From positions 1 through 64,000 of the forward strand of contig NZ_CAMPJD010000019.1 in assembly GCF_946886695.1 (NCBI RefSeq): 64,000 nucleotides of DNA, in the 5' to 3' direction. Made by a program: the position numbers and the translations under genes. The DNA comes from an uncultured Pseudoxanthomonas sp. (GTDB lineage Bacteria; Pseudomonadota; Gammaproteobacteria; Xanthomonadales; Xanthomonadaceae). Positions 45,362-53,956 of this stretch are shown piece after piece (within the stretch, counting starts at the first letter, position 1; each line of letters opens with the position of its first letter). The notes under the pieces are model-generated. The model did not search any database. It saw only the letters and a program-made list of their open reading frames with translations, and was not told where the DNA came from.

Positions 45362-46558
45362 CTATTTCGCGGCGGACTTCAGTGCCTGCGCATGCTCCCA
45401 GACATCCTTGAACAGCTCCGCGTAGACCTTGCCGTCGCGTTCCGCCAGCGAGGTATTGGTGAACAGCACCACGGCCACGTCACCCGCCGGCGTGGCGAGC
45501 ATCTCGGTCCGCACGCCGGGGTCGGAACCGCCGTGGCCGACGAAGCGGCCATCGTACTTGGTGGCCCAGAACAGGCCGGAGTTCTTCTCCGCCAGGACGA
45601 TGTTGTCCGGCTTGTTCGCCGCGGTGTACTGCAGCCTCATCATCTCCGCGGCCGAGGCAGGCTGCAGGATGCGCGCGCCCTCGTACTGGCCGCCGCCCAG
45701 CAGCGCGATGAAGAACCGCGACAGTTCCGCCACCGACGTCCGCACGCCACCATCGGGATAGGTGGTCAGGCCGTAGGGCGGGAGGGGAATGCTGAAGCCG
45801 TCCTGGGCCACGTACAGCGTGGCATGCGCGTCAGCCGGCACCTCCGAGAGCAACCAGCCGCTGCGGGCCATCCGCAATGGCGCGAAGATGGTGCGGCGCG
45901 TGTAGGTGTTCAGTGGTTCGCCGACCGCACGCTCCACGATGTAGCCCGCCAGTGCCGCCCCGATGTTGGAGTAGTCGCGGTGCGTGCCCGGCGCGTGCGG
46001 CACGAAGTTCTCCGGCGCGTAGTCCTTGCCGCCCGCCGCCAGATAGCCAGGCAGGAAATCACCCAGCGTTTCCGGCGCATCGCCGCCCCAGTGGTACAGG
46101 CGCTCGTATACCGCCCAGCGGTCCGTGATGCCCGAGGTGTGCGTGGCCAGCTGGCGCAACGTGATGCGCGCCTCCGGAAACGCGGGATGCACCACCTTGA
46201 AAGGCAGATAGCGGTTGATGTCCTCGTCCAGCGACAGCCTGCCTTCCTGCACTGCCTGCATCATCGCCACGCCGGTGAAGGTCTTGCTGATCGAGCCGAT
46301 CGCCATCACCGTGTCGGGCGTGAACGGCACGCCGCGCTGCTTGTCGGCGAAGCCGTAGCCCTTCGACCACGCCACCTTCCGGTCGATGATCACCGCCGCG
46401 CCCACGCCCACCAGGCCGGCCTCGGCCATGCGTGCCTGGAGGCGGACATCGATGTCCTCGCCAGCCGCGCCCGCGGGCGCATCCACGGCCCCCGCCCAGC
46501 CCGACACCAGCATCGCGACCAGCACCGCAGCCATCCGCCATGACGTCCTGAAACGCAT
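45362..46558 (-). CDS. Beta-lactamase-fold serine hydrolase, secreted
   Basis: 398 aa. Signal peptide ends at GWAGA. Active-site motifs of the class C/esterase group are present: Ser89-x-x-Lys92 (SISK), YSN (DYSNIGAAL) and HGG (GHGGSDPGV). Such proteins can be esterases, D-aminopeptidases or beta-lactamases; the HGG rather than KTG box favours an esterase or peptidase. AGGAG precedes the ATG. Confidence 0.87.
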   Translation of the reverse strand: MRFRTSWRMAAVLVAMLVSGWAGAVDAPAGAAGEDIDVRLQARMAEAGLVGVGAAVIIDRKVAWSKGYGFADKQRGVPFTPDTVMAIGSISKTFTGVAMMQAVQEGRLSLDEDINRYLPFKVVHPAFPEARITLRQLATHTSGITDRWAVYERLYHWGGDAPETLGDFLPGYLAAGGKDYAPENFVPHAPGTHRDYSNIGAALAGYIVERAVGEPLNTYTRRTIFAPLRMARSGWLLSEVPADAHATLYVAQDGFSIPLPPYGLTTYPDGGVRTSVAELSRFFIALLGGGQYEGARILQPASAAEMMRLQYTAANKPDNIVLAEKNSGLFWATKYDGRFVGHGGSDPGVRTEMLATPAGDVAVVLFTNTSLAERDGKVYAELFKDVWEHAQALKSAAK

Positions 46559-46719
46559 CTGTCCTCTCCTGCCGGTCCCGGCGTGTCGTGATGGCCATGC
46601 CAGGCGAAGGAGGCCCGCGCCTGTCCAGCCCGGGAGGATGCACGCAGATCGCCCTGCCGGCCAGCAGGATGAGACGAAGCCGCGATGGGACCGACGAATC
46701 ACCCGGCCCCTTGCGCACG

Positions 46720-47853
46720 CTACTCCGGCCAGCGCACCACGCTCATGCCCGCGGGCATGGAGGTCCGGACCTCCTGCGGCGCGCCGGCGGGCGTCCACAT
46801 GCCCTGGCCGATCCGCGAGACGTCGTCGAACGTGCCCAGCAGGCGGTAGCGCGCGAACGTGTACGCGATGCCTTCGCTGGCCAGTTCATCCGGGCCGTCG
46901 GTGAGGGCGAAGTGGAGTTGCGGATTGGAGGCGCTGCCACTGAACCCGACCTGCGCGATCCGGTCGCCCGCCCTGACGCGCATGCCCGGCGTGACCGTCA
47001 CACTGCCGGGGCGCAGGTGACCGTAGTGCGCGTAGTAGCCGTTGTCGAGCTGCAGGACCACGTGGTTGCCTTCGGTGCCGGTGATGCCGTCCGAAAGCCG
47101 CGTACGCTCCGGCGACCGGTCGTGCACGCGGCTCACCACGCCATCGGCCACGGCATACACAGGCTGTCCATGGCTGTAGGTGCGTGCGGCAAGATCGTTG
47201 CCCGCCGGCGCCTTGCGCCCGGATGCATCCAGCTTCACCCAGTCGGCCGCATGGCGACCGGGGGTACGCAGGGCGCCGTTGAAGGCATAGCCCACGCGGC
47301 GATGCCCACGCGCCCAGCGGGGATCATGGACGGCGACCCAAGGACCGCCGTCGAGCGGCGGCGCCAGCACCGGGGTCTTGCCGTCGATCACCGGTGTCGA
47401 ACCGCCTTCGATCGTGTCGATGCCCGCATCCGCATCCGCATCCGCATCCGCGAAACCGACACGATGGCGCAATGCGCGGGGCAACGTGCCCTTCAATGGC
47501 AGTTCGATGAACACCACACCGCGCCGCCCCGACGGGATCGCATCGAAGGTCTCGGCCTTCCATTGCATGCCCGAGCGGTCCAGCCGCTCCTCCAGCGCCG
47601 CGCCTTCGTAGGCGGCCAGCACGCGCCCATCAGCCGCATCCAGCACGTCAACGCGCACGGGCCGCAGATCGCGGCGGGCATGGTTGTCCAGGTGCAGTTC
47701 GTAGACCAGTTCTTGGCCTCCCTGCATCGCGCGCGCCATGGGCGCGACGGGTACGCGCAGGCCGAAGGACTCCCTGGGTTGCGCTGCCCACGCAGGAAGC
47801 GCACTGCAGGCCAGCATCGCGATCACGGACCAACGGCCAAGGTGGAACCGCAT
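46720..47853 (-). CDS. M23-family metallopeptidase (LytM-type), secreted
   Basis: 377 aa. Signal peptide ends at ALPAWA. The C-terminal half (~210-365) is an M23 domain: HAAD (zinc His and Asp), PVYAVADGVVSRVHD, GYYAHYGHL and PQLHFAL supply the ligands and catalytic His. It would cut peptidoglycan cross-bridges or act as an amidase activator. The linker contains DADADADA encoded by four GCATCC repeats. GGAG lies eight bases before the ATG. Confidence 0.85.
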   Translation of the reverse strand: MRFHLGRWSVIAMLACSALPAWAAQPRESFGLRVPVAPMARAMQGGQELVYELHLDNHARRDLRPVRVDVLDAADGRVLAAYEGAALEERLDRSGMQWKAETFDAIPSGRRGVVFIELPLKGTLPRALRHRVGFADADADADAGIDTIEGGSTPVIDGKTPVLAPPLDGGPWVAVHDPRWARGHRRVGYAFNGALRTPGRHAADWVKLDASGRKAPAGNDLAARTYSHGQPVYAVADGVVSRVHDRSPERTRLSDGITGTEGNHVVLQLDNGYYAHYGHLRPGSVTVTPGMRVRAGDRIAQVGFSGSASNPQLHFALTDGPDELASEGIAYTFARYRLLGTFDDVSRIGQGMWTPAGAPQEVRTSMPAGMSVVRWPE

Positions 47854-48001
47854 GCAGGATTCTCCGGGATAAACATGGTGGGCGGATGCCGCAGCGGCTT
47901 CGATACTCCACGCCCGCGCAGGCCGCCGCACTGTGCCATGGAACGGTGCCACCGGGCCCCTTGCCCTGCCCTCGATGTGATCGCCACCACCGCGGGGCGG
48001 C

Positions 48002-48919
48002 TCAGCCGCCGACATCCGCCAGGTGTGGCGCCTGTTCGAAACATTCGATCAGCAACTCGGTGAGCGCGCGCACCTTGAGTGAAGGATGCTGGCCGGGCGG
48101 CCGGATGACATAGATGCCGGCCGGCGGCGGCGGATAGCGGGTCATGACCGGCACCAGCGCGCCGGAGGCCACGTAGTCGCGGGTAAGGCCATCGGGAAGC
48201 CACGCGATGCCGAGCCCCGCGACGGCAGCGGCGATCAGCGCGGTGCCGTTGTCGGCCTTGAAGCGCCCGCGCGGGTGCACGGTGATGACCTCGTCGCCGT
48301 CCATGAATTGCCATGCTTCGGTTCCCTGCATCAGCGCTTCATGCGCGGCGAGGTCACCAGGCACCTCTGGGGCGCCATGCGCGTCGAGATATTCCGGGCT
48401 CGCGACGAGCCTTCCGTACAGCGGCCCCACGCAGCGCGCTACCAGAGTGGAATCCTGCAGATAGCCCACACGGATCGCGCAATCGAACCCCTCCGCGACC
48501 AGGTCGACGAAGCGATCGCTGTAGGCGGTATGCACGTGCAGCTGCGGGTGGCGCCGCGCCATTTCCGCGAGCACGGAAGCGAAGTGGGTCGGCCCGAAGG
48601 ACAGCGGCGCCGCAATGCGCAGGCGGCCACGCAGGTCACCGCTGGGCAGGATGGTCTCCCGGGCCGCGTCGATCTCGGCGCAGGCCCGGGCGGCGTGTTC
48701 GCGGAACGTGGCGCCGGCCTCGGTGAGCGCGGCGCCGCGCGTGGTGCGTGCAAGCAGCTGCACGCCCAGTTCGGCCTCGATCCGGCCCAGCCGCCGACTG
48801 ACGATGGACTTGGCAACGCCGAGCCGGCGCGCAGCGGGGGAAACGCCGCCGGCATCGGCCACTTCCACGAATGTCCGCAGGTCTTCGATATCCAACGTGG
48901 TCTCCCGGATGCGCGACAT
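48002..48919 (-). CDS. LysR-family transcriptional regulator
   Basis: 305 aa. N-terminal winged helix (~5-65, FVEVADAGGVSPAARRLGVAKSIVSRRLGRIE) and a substrate-binding domain (RLRIAAPLSFGPTHF). It is divergent from the isochorismatase-family gene with a 163-bp gap, the usual arrangement for a regulator and target. The start at 48919 follows from homology to MSRIRETTLDIEDL. The inducer is unknown. Confidence 0.9.
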   Translation of the reverse strand: MSRIRETTLDIEDLRTFVEVADAGGVSPAARRLGVAKSIVSRRLGRIEAELGVQLLARTTRGAALTEAGATFREHAARACAEIDAARETILPSGDLRGRLRIAAPLSFGPTHFASVLAEMARRHPQLHVHTAYSDRFVDLVAEGFDCAIRVGYLQDSTLVARCVGPLYGRLVASPEYLDAHGAPEVPGDLAAHEALMQGTEAWQFMDGDEVITVHPRGRFKADNGTALIAAAVAGLGIAWLPDGLTRDYVASGALVPVMTRYPPPPAGIYVIRPPGQHPSLKVRALTELLIECFEQAPHLADVGG

Positions 48920-49082
48920 AGCCTGCCACAGCCCTCGCGAATCCCGTGTTCCCGATTCCGCGACACAGCTTGGCACGAACGGGCGCTACCGCCCCGCGCA
49001 GGGGGATGACAAGGTTTGCGCCGGGACGATGCACCCATCGCTGCTCCCGTCTCTGCACCTTCCCTCACCACAGGATGTATCC

Positions 49083-49736
49083 ATGACTTTTCGCAACGGT
49101 CTCGCGTCGCTGCTTCGTCCGGAAGACTCGGTCCTCGTTCTGATCGACCACCAGCCGTACCAGCTCGCCAACCTCAACAGCCACGACCCGCACATGGTGG
49201 TCAACAATGCCACCGCGCTGGCGAAATCCGCCAAGGCATTCGGTGTGCCCACCATCCTGACCAGCGTCATCGCCGAACGCGGCGGCCTCATCTTTCCGCA
49301 GATCACCGACGTGTTTCCGGACCAGGAGGTGATCGACCGGACGTTCATCAACACCTGGGAAGACCGCAAGGTGGTGGACGCGGTCAAGGCGACGGGCCGC
49401 AAGCAGCTGATCATCGCCGGCCTGTGGACCGAGATCTGCGTCGCCATGCCAGTGATCCACGCACTGGGCGAAGGCTGGGATGTCACCGTCATCACCGATG
49501 CCTCCGGCGCGGTGTCGGTCGAGGCGCACCAGGTGGCCATCCAGCGCATGATCGCGGCAGGCGCGAACATGATGACCTGGCTGGCAGTTGCGGCGGAATG
49601 GCAGCGCGACTGGGCCCGGACCGACCACGCCGCCGAACTGACGGAAGTGCTCAAGCAGCATGCCGCAGGCAGCGGGATCGCGTACCTGTGGGAACAGCAA
49701 CTGCTCAACACGCCGGTACCGCGCAGCGCGGGCTGA
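49083..49736 (+). CDS. Isochorismatase-family cysteine hydrolase
   Basis: 217 aa. Catalytic Asp22 (VLIDHQPY) and Cys119 (GLWTEICVAMP) are in place; a lysine must come from the region between. The family includes isochorismatase, nicotinamidase and N-carbamoylases; the preserved TEICV pattern is closest to the YcaC-type group of unknown substrate. It is divergent from, and probably controlled by, the LysR gene at 48002. Confidence 0.88.
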   Translation: MTFRNGLASLLRPEDSVLVLIDHQPYQLANLNSHDPHMVVNNATALAKSAKAFGVPTILTSVIAERGGLIFPQITDVFPDQEVIDRTFINTWEDRKVVDAVKATGRKQLIIAGLWTEICVAMPVIHALGEGWDVTVITDASGAVSVEAHQVAIQRMIAAGANMMTWLAVAAEWQRDWARTDHAAELTEVLKQHAAGSGIAYLWEQQLLNTPVPRSAG

Positions 49737-49878
49737 CCCGCGCGGGATGACGGGGAACCGGATCGTCGCGGCGGGAAAATCCCGCGACACATTTGCTGGA
49801 TCCCGGTGAAACGACACACCGCATCCAGTCGGGTGCAGCCTGAGCACCAGGCCGCACCCGACCTTCGCCTCGCGATGT

Positions 49879-50271
49879 TCAGCGCGGAATGCGCGCGATG
49901 ACCTTGATCTCGAAGTCGAAGCCCGCGAGCCAGGTGACGCCAATGGCGGTCCAGCTCGGATAAGGCGCTTGCGGAAAGATCTCGTCCTTCACGGCCAGCA
50001 TCGTGTCGAACTGGCGTGCGGGATCGGTATGGAAGGTGGCGACGTCGACGATGTCGTCGAATCCGCATCCGGCGGCACGCAGGGTCGCTTCCAGGTTGGC
50101 GAACGCCAAGCGGACCTGGGCCTCGAAATCCGGTTCGGGCGAACCGTCGTCGCGGCTGCCGACCTGACCGGACACGAACAGCAGGTCATCCGACCTTATC
50201 GCGGCGGAATAGCGATGGGTTGCGTACAGCGCATGCCGGCCAGCGGGGAACACAGCATCACGGGGACTCAT
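49879..50271 (-). CDS. Rid/YjgF-family protein lacking the RidA arginine
   Basis: 130 aa. The fold is clear from LLFVSGQVGSR, QVRLAFANLEATLRAAGCGFDDIVDVATF and AIGVTWLAGFDFEIKVIA. True RidA deaminases carry an Arg in the PxR segment; here the segment is PSWTAIGV, without it. It therefore belongs to another Rid subgroup and 2-aminoacrylate deaminase activity is unlikely. It is divergent from a LysR gene. Confidence 0.87.
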   Translation of the reverse strand: MSPRDAVFPAGRHALYATHRYSAAIRSDDLLFVSGQVGSRDDGSPEPDFEAQVRLAFANLEATLRAAGCGFDDIVDVATFHTDPARQFDTMLAVKDEIFPQAPYPSWTAIGVTWLAGFDFEIKVIARIPR

Positions 50272-50365
50272 GGGATATCTCCGGGGGGGGGCCGGCGATT
50301 CCGGCGCGTGGGAGCCACTCTAGGCAGCTGCGCCCGTGCGATAAACACGCCGAACCCGGGATCAC

Positions 50366-50384
50366 TGTTTGTAGAATCCAAACA
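50366..50384. promoter_or_regulatory. Candidate LysR operator and -10 between Rid and LysR genes
   Basis: TGTTTG-N7-CAAACA is a perfect 6-bp dyad fitting the T-N11-A LysR pattern. The spacer contains TAGAAT, a possible -10 for the rightward gene starting at 50411. Binding there would give autorepression. Inferred from sequence symmetry only. Confidence 0.55.
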
Positions 50385-50410
50385 ATCCCGTTCGGCCCTC
50401 CGGAGACCAC

Positions 50411-51334
50411 ATGGACCGTATCGATGCGATGCAGGCCTTCGTCCGCGTGGTGGAAACCGGCAGCTTCACCCAGGCCGCCGACACGCTGCAGACCAGCAGG
50501 ACGCGCGTGACCCAGCTCGTACAGCAGTTGGAAACCCACCTGCGCGTGAAGCTGCTCCACCGCACCACGCGCAGGGTCAACGCCACCGCCGACGGGACCG
50601 CCTACTACGAGCGCGTCGTGCGCCTGCTGGCCGACCTGGACGATGCCGAGACCAGTCTGTCGGCAGCCTCCGCCTCGCCGCGCGGGCGCCTGCGCGTGGA
50701 CGTGCCCGCGCCGTTGGCCACCCTGGTCGTGGTGCCGGCCCTGCCCGCCTTCCACGCGCGGTATCCGGACATCCAGCTGGACCTGGGCGCCAGCGACCGC
50801 AAGGTGGACCTGATCGACGAGAACGTGGACTGCGTGGTGCGTGGCGGTGAACTCACCGAGCCGTCACTGCGCGCGCGCCACGTCGCCGACCTGGCGCTTG
50901 GGGTGTACGCCGCGCCGGATTATCTGGCGCGCGCGGGCGAGCCGCCGCATCCGCAGGCGCTGGAAGACGGCCACCACCGCATCATCGGATATCGCGGCTC
51001 ACGCACCGGAACACCGCTGGCGTATGCGATGCGGCGCGACGGGGAACAGTTGCGCGTGCACGGCCGGCACGTGCTGTCGGTGGACGATGGCAATGCCTAT
51101 CTGGCCGCGGGCATCGCCGGCCTGGGCGTGTTGTGGTTGCCGCAGTACATGGCGCGCGCACCGTTGGCGCGCGGCGAACTGGTGCCACTGTTCGAGGACT
51201 GGCACCTCGACCCGATGCCGCTGTACGTGGCCTTCCCGCCAAGCCGCCACGTCAGCCGCAAGCTGCGCGTGTTCATCGACTGGATCGTGGAGCTGATGGC
51301 CCAGCACGCACCGGCCATACAGCCACCGCGTTGA
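50411..51334 (+). CDS. LysR-family transcriptional regulator
   Basis: 307 aa. Winged helix at ~5-60 (FVRVVETGSFTQAADTLQTSRTRVTQLVQQLE), then the co-inducer domain (RLRVDVPAPLATLVVVPALPAF, GASDRKVDLIDENVDCVVRGG) typical of the CrgA/AaeR-like group. It is divergent from the Rid gene and has a dyad operator candidate close to its own start. Effector unknown. Confidence 0.9.
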   Translation: MDRIDAMQAFVRVVETGSFTQAADTLQTSRTRVTQLVQQLETHLRVKLLHRTTRRVNATADGTAYYERVVRLLADLDDAETSLSAASASPRGRLRVDVPAPLATLVVVPALPAFHARYPDIQLDLGASDRKVDLIDENVDCVVRGGELTEPSLRARHVADLALGVYAAPDYLARAGEPPHPQALEDGHHRIIGYRGSRTGTPLAYAMRRDGEQLRVHGRHVLSVDDGNAYLAAGIAGLGVLWLPQYMARAPLARGELVPLFEDWHLDPMPLYVAFPPSRHVSRKLRVFIDWIVELMAQHAPAIQPPR

Positions 51335-51344
51335 GTAGGCGCGC

Positions 51345-51728
51345 TTATTCCGCCTGCTTGAGCGTGAGCACATGGCTCGCCATCACGCCAAACCCGAAGT
51401 CGCAATCCGAGCCGGAGCCGACCTGCTTGATCTCCACCTCATCACCGACGAACGCGAAGGCCAACGCGCATCCGGGGAGTTCGTAGGGCTGGTAGATACC
51501 CAGATGGTGTTCCAGGGGGAACTGCCCGGATGCCATGCCGATGTTGTACGACGGTTCCCCCCGGTTCAATTCGAGGCTGAACGTGACCGTGCTTCCGCGC
51601 CTCTCTGTCTGCAGCCACGCACCCGCCCCACCGGGGCCGCGCCATTCCCATTCCTTGTGCTCCGTCGTTTCCGTTGCGATGGCGGTTGAACACATGAGGA
51701 GAAGCAGCAAGGCGACTGGGGGCTTCAT
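51345..51728 (-). CDS. Secreted hypothetical protein
   Basis: 127 aa, unrecognised. Signal peptide MKPPVALLLLLMCSTAIA. The mature domain is beta-rich (GAWLQTERRGSTVTFSLELN, CALAFAFVGDEVEIKQVG) with two cysteines that could pair. It converges with the LysR gene over 10 bp. No good ribosome binding site is visible, and start at 51728 is chosen for the signal peptide. Confidence 0.65.
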   Translation of the reverse strand: MKPPVALLLLLMCSTAIATETTEHKEWEWRGPGGAGAWLQTERRGSTVTFSLELNRGEPSYNIGMASGQFPLEHHLGIYQPYELPGCALAFAFVGDEVEIKQVGSGSDCDFGFGVMASHVLTLKQAE

Positions 51729-52009
51729 CCGGGGCCTGTCGTTTGTCGTTGGTGGGACTGCGGCGTGTCGATGATTCATCCGAATTCTTGTCGCCATTGC
51801 AAGCGGCTGTCGTGGTTCGCTTCATGCAATAGGCAGATCGGATGCGCCGTTGGAGGCCATCCGCGGCTCACCCATCCTGCGAGTTCGTGATCACGCGGGT
51901 AGATGCGTTTACCTGAAGTTTTCCGATGTGCGGTTGCCCGGATTTCATCCTTTGACCGTGACAGCAGGCGTCAGGTCATCTGCTTGGAACGTTGGGTCAG
52001 GAGCAAGGA

Positions 52010-52609
52010 ATGTCGGAAGCGAGACGGTTGGATGGCAATCAGGCGCGTCGGCTGGAGAAACTGGTCGGTATTGCGGATGACCTCGTCGCGGCGGCCATGT
52101 ACGTGGATCGGATATTGGACGCAGCGCCTGACGGCGATGTCGAGGCGTGGTGGACGGCCGCCCTGGTCCATTACGGCCGGTGCTTCGGCAAGGGCGTCGC
52201 GCCTTGGGGTGCCGCCGAGGTGATCGGGAGCCTCGCGGAACTGCTTCAGGTGCGCCACCGCCACTTCAGGAGGCTGCGCGACACGCTGGTTTCCCACCCT
52301 GGGGGCGTGGACCACACCTACGCCGCAAAGGCCGTGCGTGATCGCGACGGCCACTTCCGTATCGGCTGCGAACGGGTCCCGATGTTCTCCCTGGGCCGTC
52401 TTGAGGCCATGGATTTTTCTGAACTTCTGGATGCGCTGCAGACCCTGGTCGAGCGGCGGAGAGTCAAGGTGGAGAACGATCTCCGGATCCAACTCTCCGG
52501 GATGACGGAGCAAGTGTTCGGGCAGATGCCGCATTCCAATGCGGCGGGGAAAACGGATCACCGCGAGGCCGACGTCGCACGCCATGCGCCGGGCGACCGG
52601 CCGAATTGA
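52010..52609 (+). CDS. Hypothetical protein with HEPN-like RxxxxxH motif
   Basis: 199 aa, cytosolic, mainly helical. A motif LRDTLVSHPGG (about residues 91-101) has Arg-X5-His as in HEPN-fold ribonucleases, preceded by a helix RHRHFRR. The remainder (DFSELLDALQTLVERRRVKVENDL) is helical. No sequence family is firmly recognised. AGGAGCAAGGA directly upstream supports the ATG. It stands between dispersed palindromes, not in an operon. Confidence 0.6.
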   Translation: MSEARRLDGNQARRLEKLVGIADDLVAAAMYVDRILDAAPDGDVEAWWTAALVHYGRCFGKGVAPWGAAEVIGSLAELLQVRHRHFRRLRDTLVSHPGGVDHTYAAKAVRDRDGHFRIGCERVPMFSLGRLEAMDFSELLDALQTLVERRRVKVENDLRIQLSGMTEQVFGQMPHSNAAGKTDHREADVARHAPGDRPN

Positions 52610-52638
52610 TGGTCCCCCGTTACGATGGAAGCGCGCGC

Positions 52639-52675
52639 GTAGGATAGGTATCGCCTTCGGCTCAACCCATCCTGC
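52639..52675. repeat. Imperfect palindromic repeat
   Basis: GTAGGATAGGT (52639-52649) pairs with ACCCATCCTGC (52665-52675) with 9 of 11 matches. A single arm of the same type, GGCTCACCCATCCTGCG, occurs near 51866. The form resembles dispersed intergenic repeats of Xanthomonadaceae. Confidence 0.65.
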
Positions 52676-52684
52676 GGCTGCCGC

Positions 52685-52906
52685 TCATCTGTTCTTCAGG
52701 CCAGCAACCACTTCCCGCACGCTGAGTCCCAGTTCCAGCTGGAGGCGCACGTATTCGCGCTCCTTGCGCGACAAGTCGCGCCCCATCTCGATGCGTACGT
52801 CCTCGGCCTCCAGGATGCGCAGGATCCTAGGCATCGCTGAGCCGATGGCGTCCTGCCCGTAACCTGCCTCGCGTAGCGCGGCACTCAGAAGGGCTTCGAT
52901 GTCCAT
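52685..52906 (-). CDS. Small hypothetical protein
   Basis: 73 aa, unrecognised. Sequence is strongly helical and charged (EDVRIEMGRDLSRKEREY, LQLELGLSVREVVAGL), compatible with a small dimeric DNA- or protein-binding helix bundle. An in-frame start at 53092 would run through a palindromic repeat and is rejected. Coding likelihood is moderate. Confidence 0.5.
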   Translation of the reverse strand: MDIEALLSAALREAGYGQDAIGSAMPRILRILEAEDVRIEMGRDLSRKEREYVRLQLELGLSVREVVAGLKNR

Positions 52907-52960
52907 GATGCGTCCAGATCCAATAAAGGTGCCGCATTGTGCACCAGCAAGCCGGGATAG

Positions 52961-52987
52961 GTTGGGCTGAACGGAGTGAAGCCCAAC
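52961..52987. repeat. Short perfect inverted repeat
   Basis: GTTGGGCT (52961-52968) pairs exactly with AGCCCAAC (52980-52987) across an 11-bp loop. It is of the GTTGGGCT type dispersed in related genomes and lies between a small hypothetical gene and the low-GC membrane gene. Confidence 0.75.
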
Positions 52988-53092
52988 GTCGCTGGCCTTC
53001 CGGCATTCCGATGTGGGGGCTTCCGAGCGCTCTGCCCGGATCTGATATCCGGCCACGTAACTCACCAAAGGTATTTCCACGAAATGGCGCAC

Positions 53093-53836
53093 TTACCCAT
53101 ACTTGTGCACCTCAGCATCTTCGCCCTGAAATTCTGCAATGGCTTCGAGGCTCGGCACCTTCGCCGAAAGCTCGCGATGGGCAACAGACAATCTTGTCTT
53201 CAAGGATCGAACAAACGCGACGAAATCGCCATCCAAGAGGACTGTTCCGACATTCGCTTGAACTGTACTCACTGAACTGCCGACGAATCCTCCAGCATTG
53301 GAGAGGGCCAAGCAACGGGATATCTGCAGCTCCGCGTAGGTAAACCACAAGATTCGCTCACCCTCCATCGCGCTAAAGCTTGTGGACAAGCGCTCCAAGT
53401 TGCGTTTCGATTCCTCAGATGAACCTTTTAGCGCATCGAGAAGCAAGCGAAGATCCTTCACTCGATCTACGGGAAAATCTCGACTAATCCCGCCCTCGGG
53501 CCCAGTGCAATGCGTATCGAGAAGACTAAGAATTAGCCCCAAACCGGCCAATGGCGTCGCGATCATCAACCCGGCAGTACGGCCCAACTCATACTGAGCC
53601 TCGCGACGATTCGTCTCATCTGTCGACATCTCGCGTCGCCACAGCCAATACGCGGATAGAAATGCTACGCCGCCGGAAAGTAAGGCCGCGAAAATAGAAT
53701 TGAACGCATTGACCCAGCTGTCCGAGAAATAGGCCAAGGGTGACGGGAGCATGAACGCAAGCGACACGACAGCGCCCAATCCCAAACCTAAAACCACGCA
53801 TGCGCACGCCAAGGCGCGACTCACAAATGACCCCAC
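53093..53836 (-). CDS. Hypothetical membrane protein, low GC
   Basis: 247 aa, unrecognised. Two membrane helices lie near the N-terminus (residues ~8-30 and ~45-65) followed by a third weakly hydrophobic stretch (GLMIATPLAGLGLILSLL), then a ~150-residue soluble helical domain. Its base composition is visibly poorer in GC than the neighbours, and codons such as TTA, AGA and AAT are frequent, which suggests acquisition by transfer. It is not in an operon. Confidence 0.65.
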   Translation of the reverse strand: MGSFVSRALACACVVLGLGLGAVVSLAFMLPSPLAYFSDSWVNAFNSIFAALLSGGVAFLSAYWLWRREMSTDETNRREAQYELGRTAGLMIATPLAGLGLILSLLDTHCTGPEGGISRDFPVDRVKDLRLLLDALKGSSEESKRNLERLSTSFSAMEGERILWFTYAELQISRCLALSNAGGFVGSSVSTVQANVGTVLLDGDFVAFVRSLKTRLSVAHRELSAKVPSLEAIAEFQGEDAEVHKYG

Positions 53837-53956
53837 AGCATGAGGGGAGCGCCCCCATTAGATACAAACTGAAGCTCCATCTGTTCACCCGGCATAATCA
53901 AACAAACTTACAAGTAGGGGCGCAAACACTTGCACCCAGAAGCAGCATCATCCCCC

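Noticed and set aside
47426..47449. CRISPR-like array
   Set aside because: The unit is six bases with no spacers and lies inside a coding gene; it is a microsatellite.
44399..47853. Esterase, beta-lactamase-fold and M23 genes as one functional wall-active operon
   Set aside because: Gaps of 75 and 161 bp and separate ribosome sites give no evidence of coupling; common direction alone is weak.
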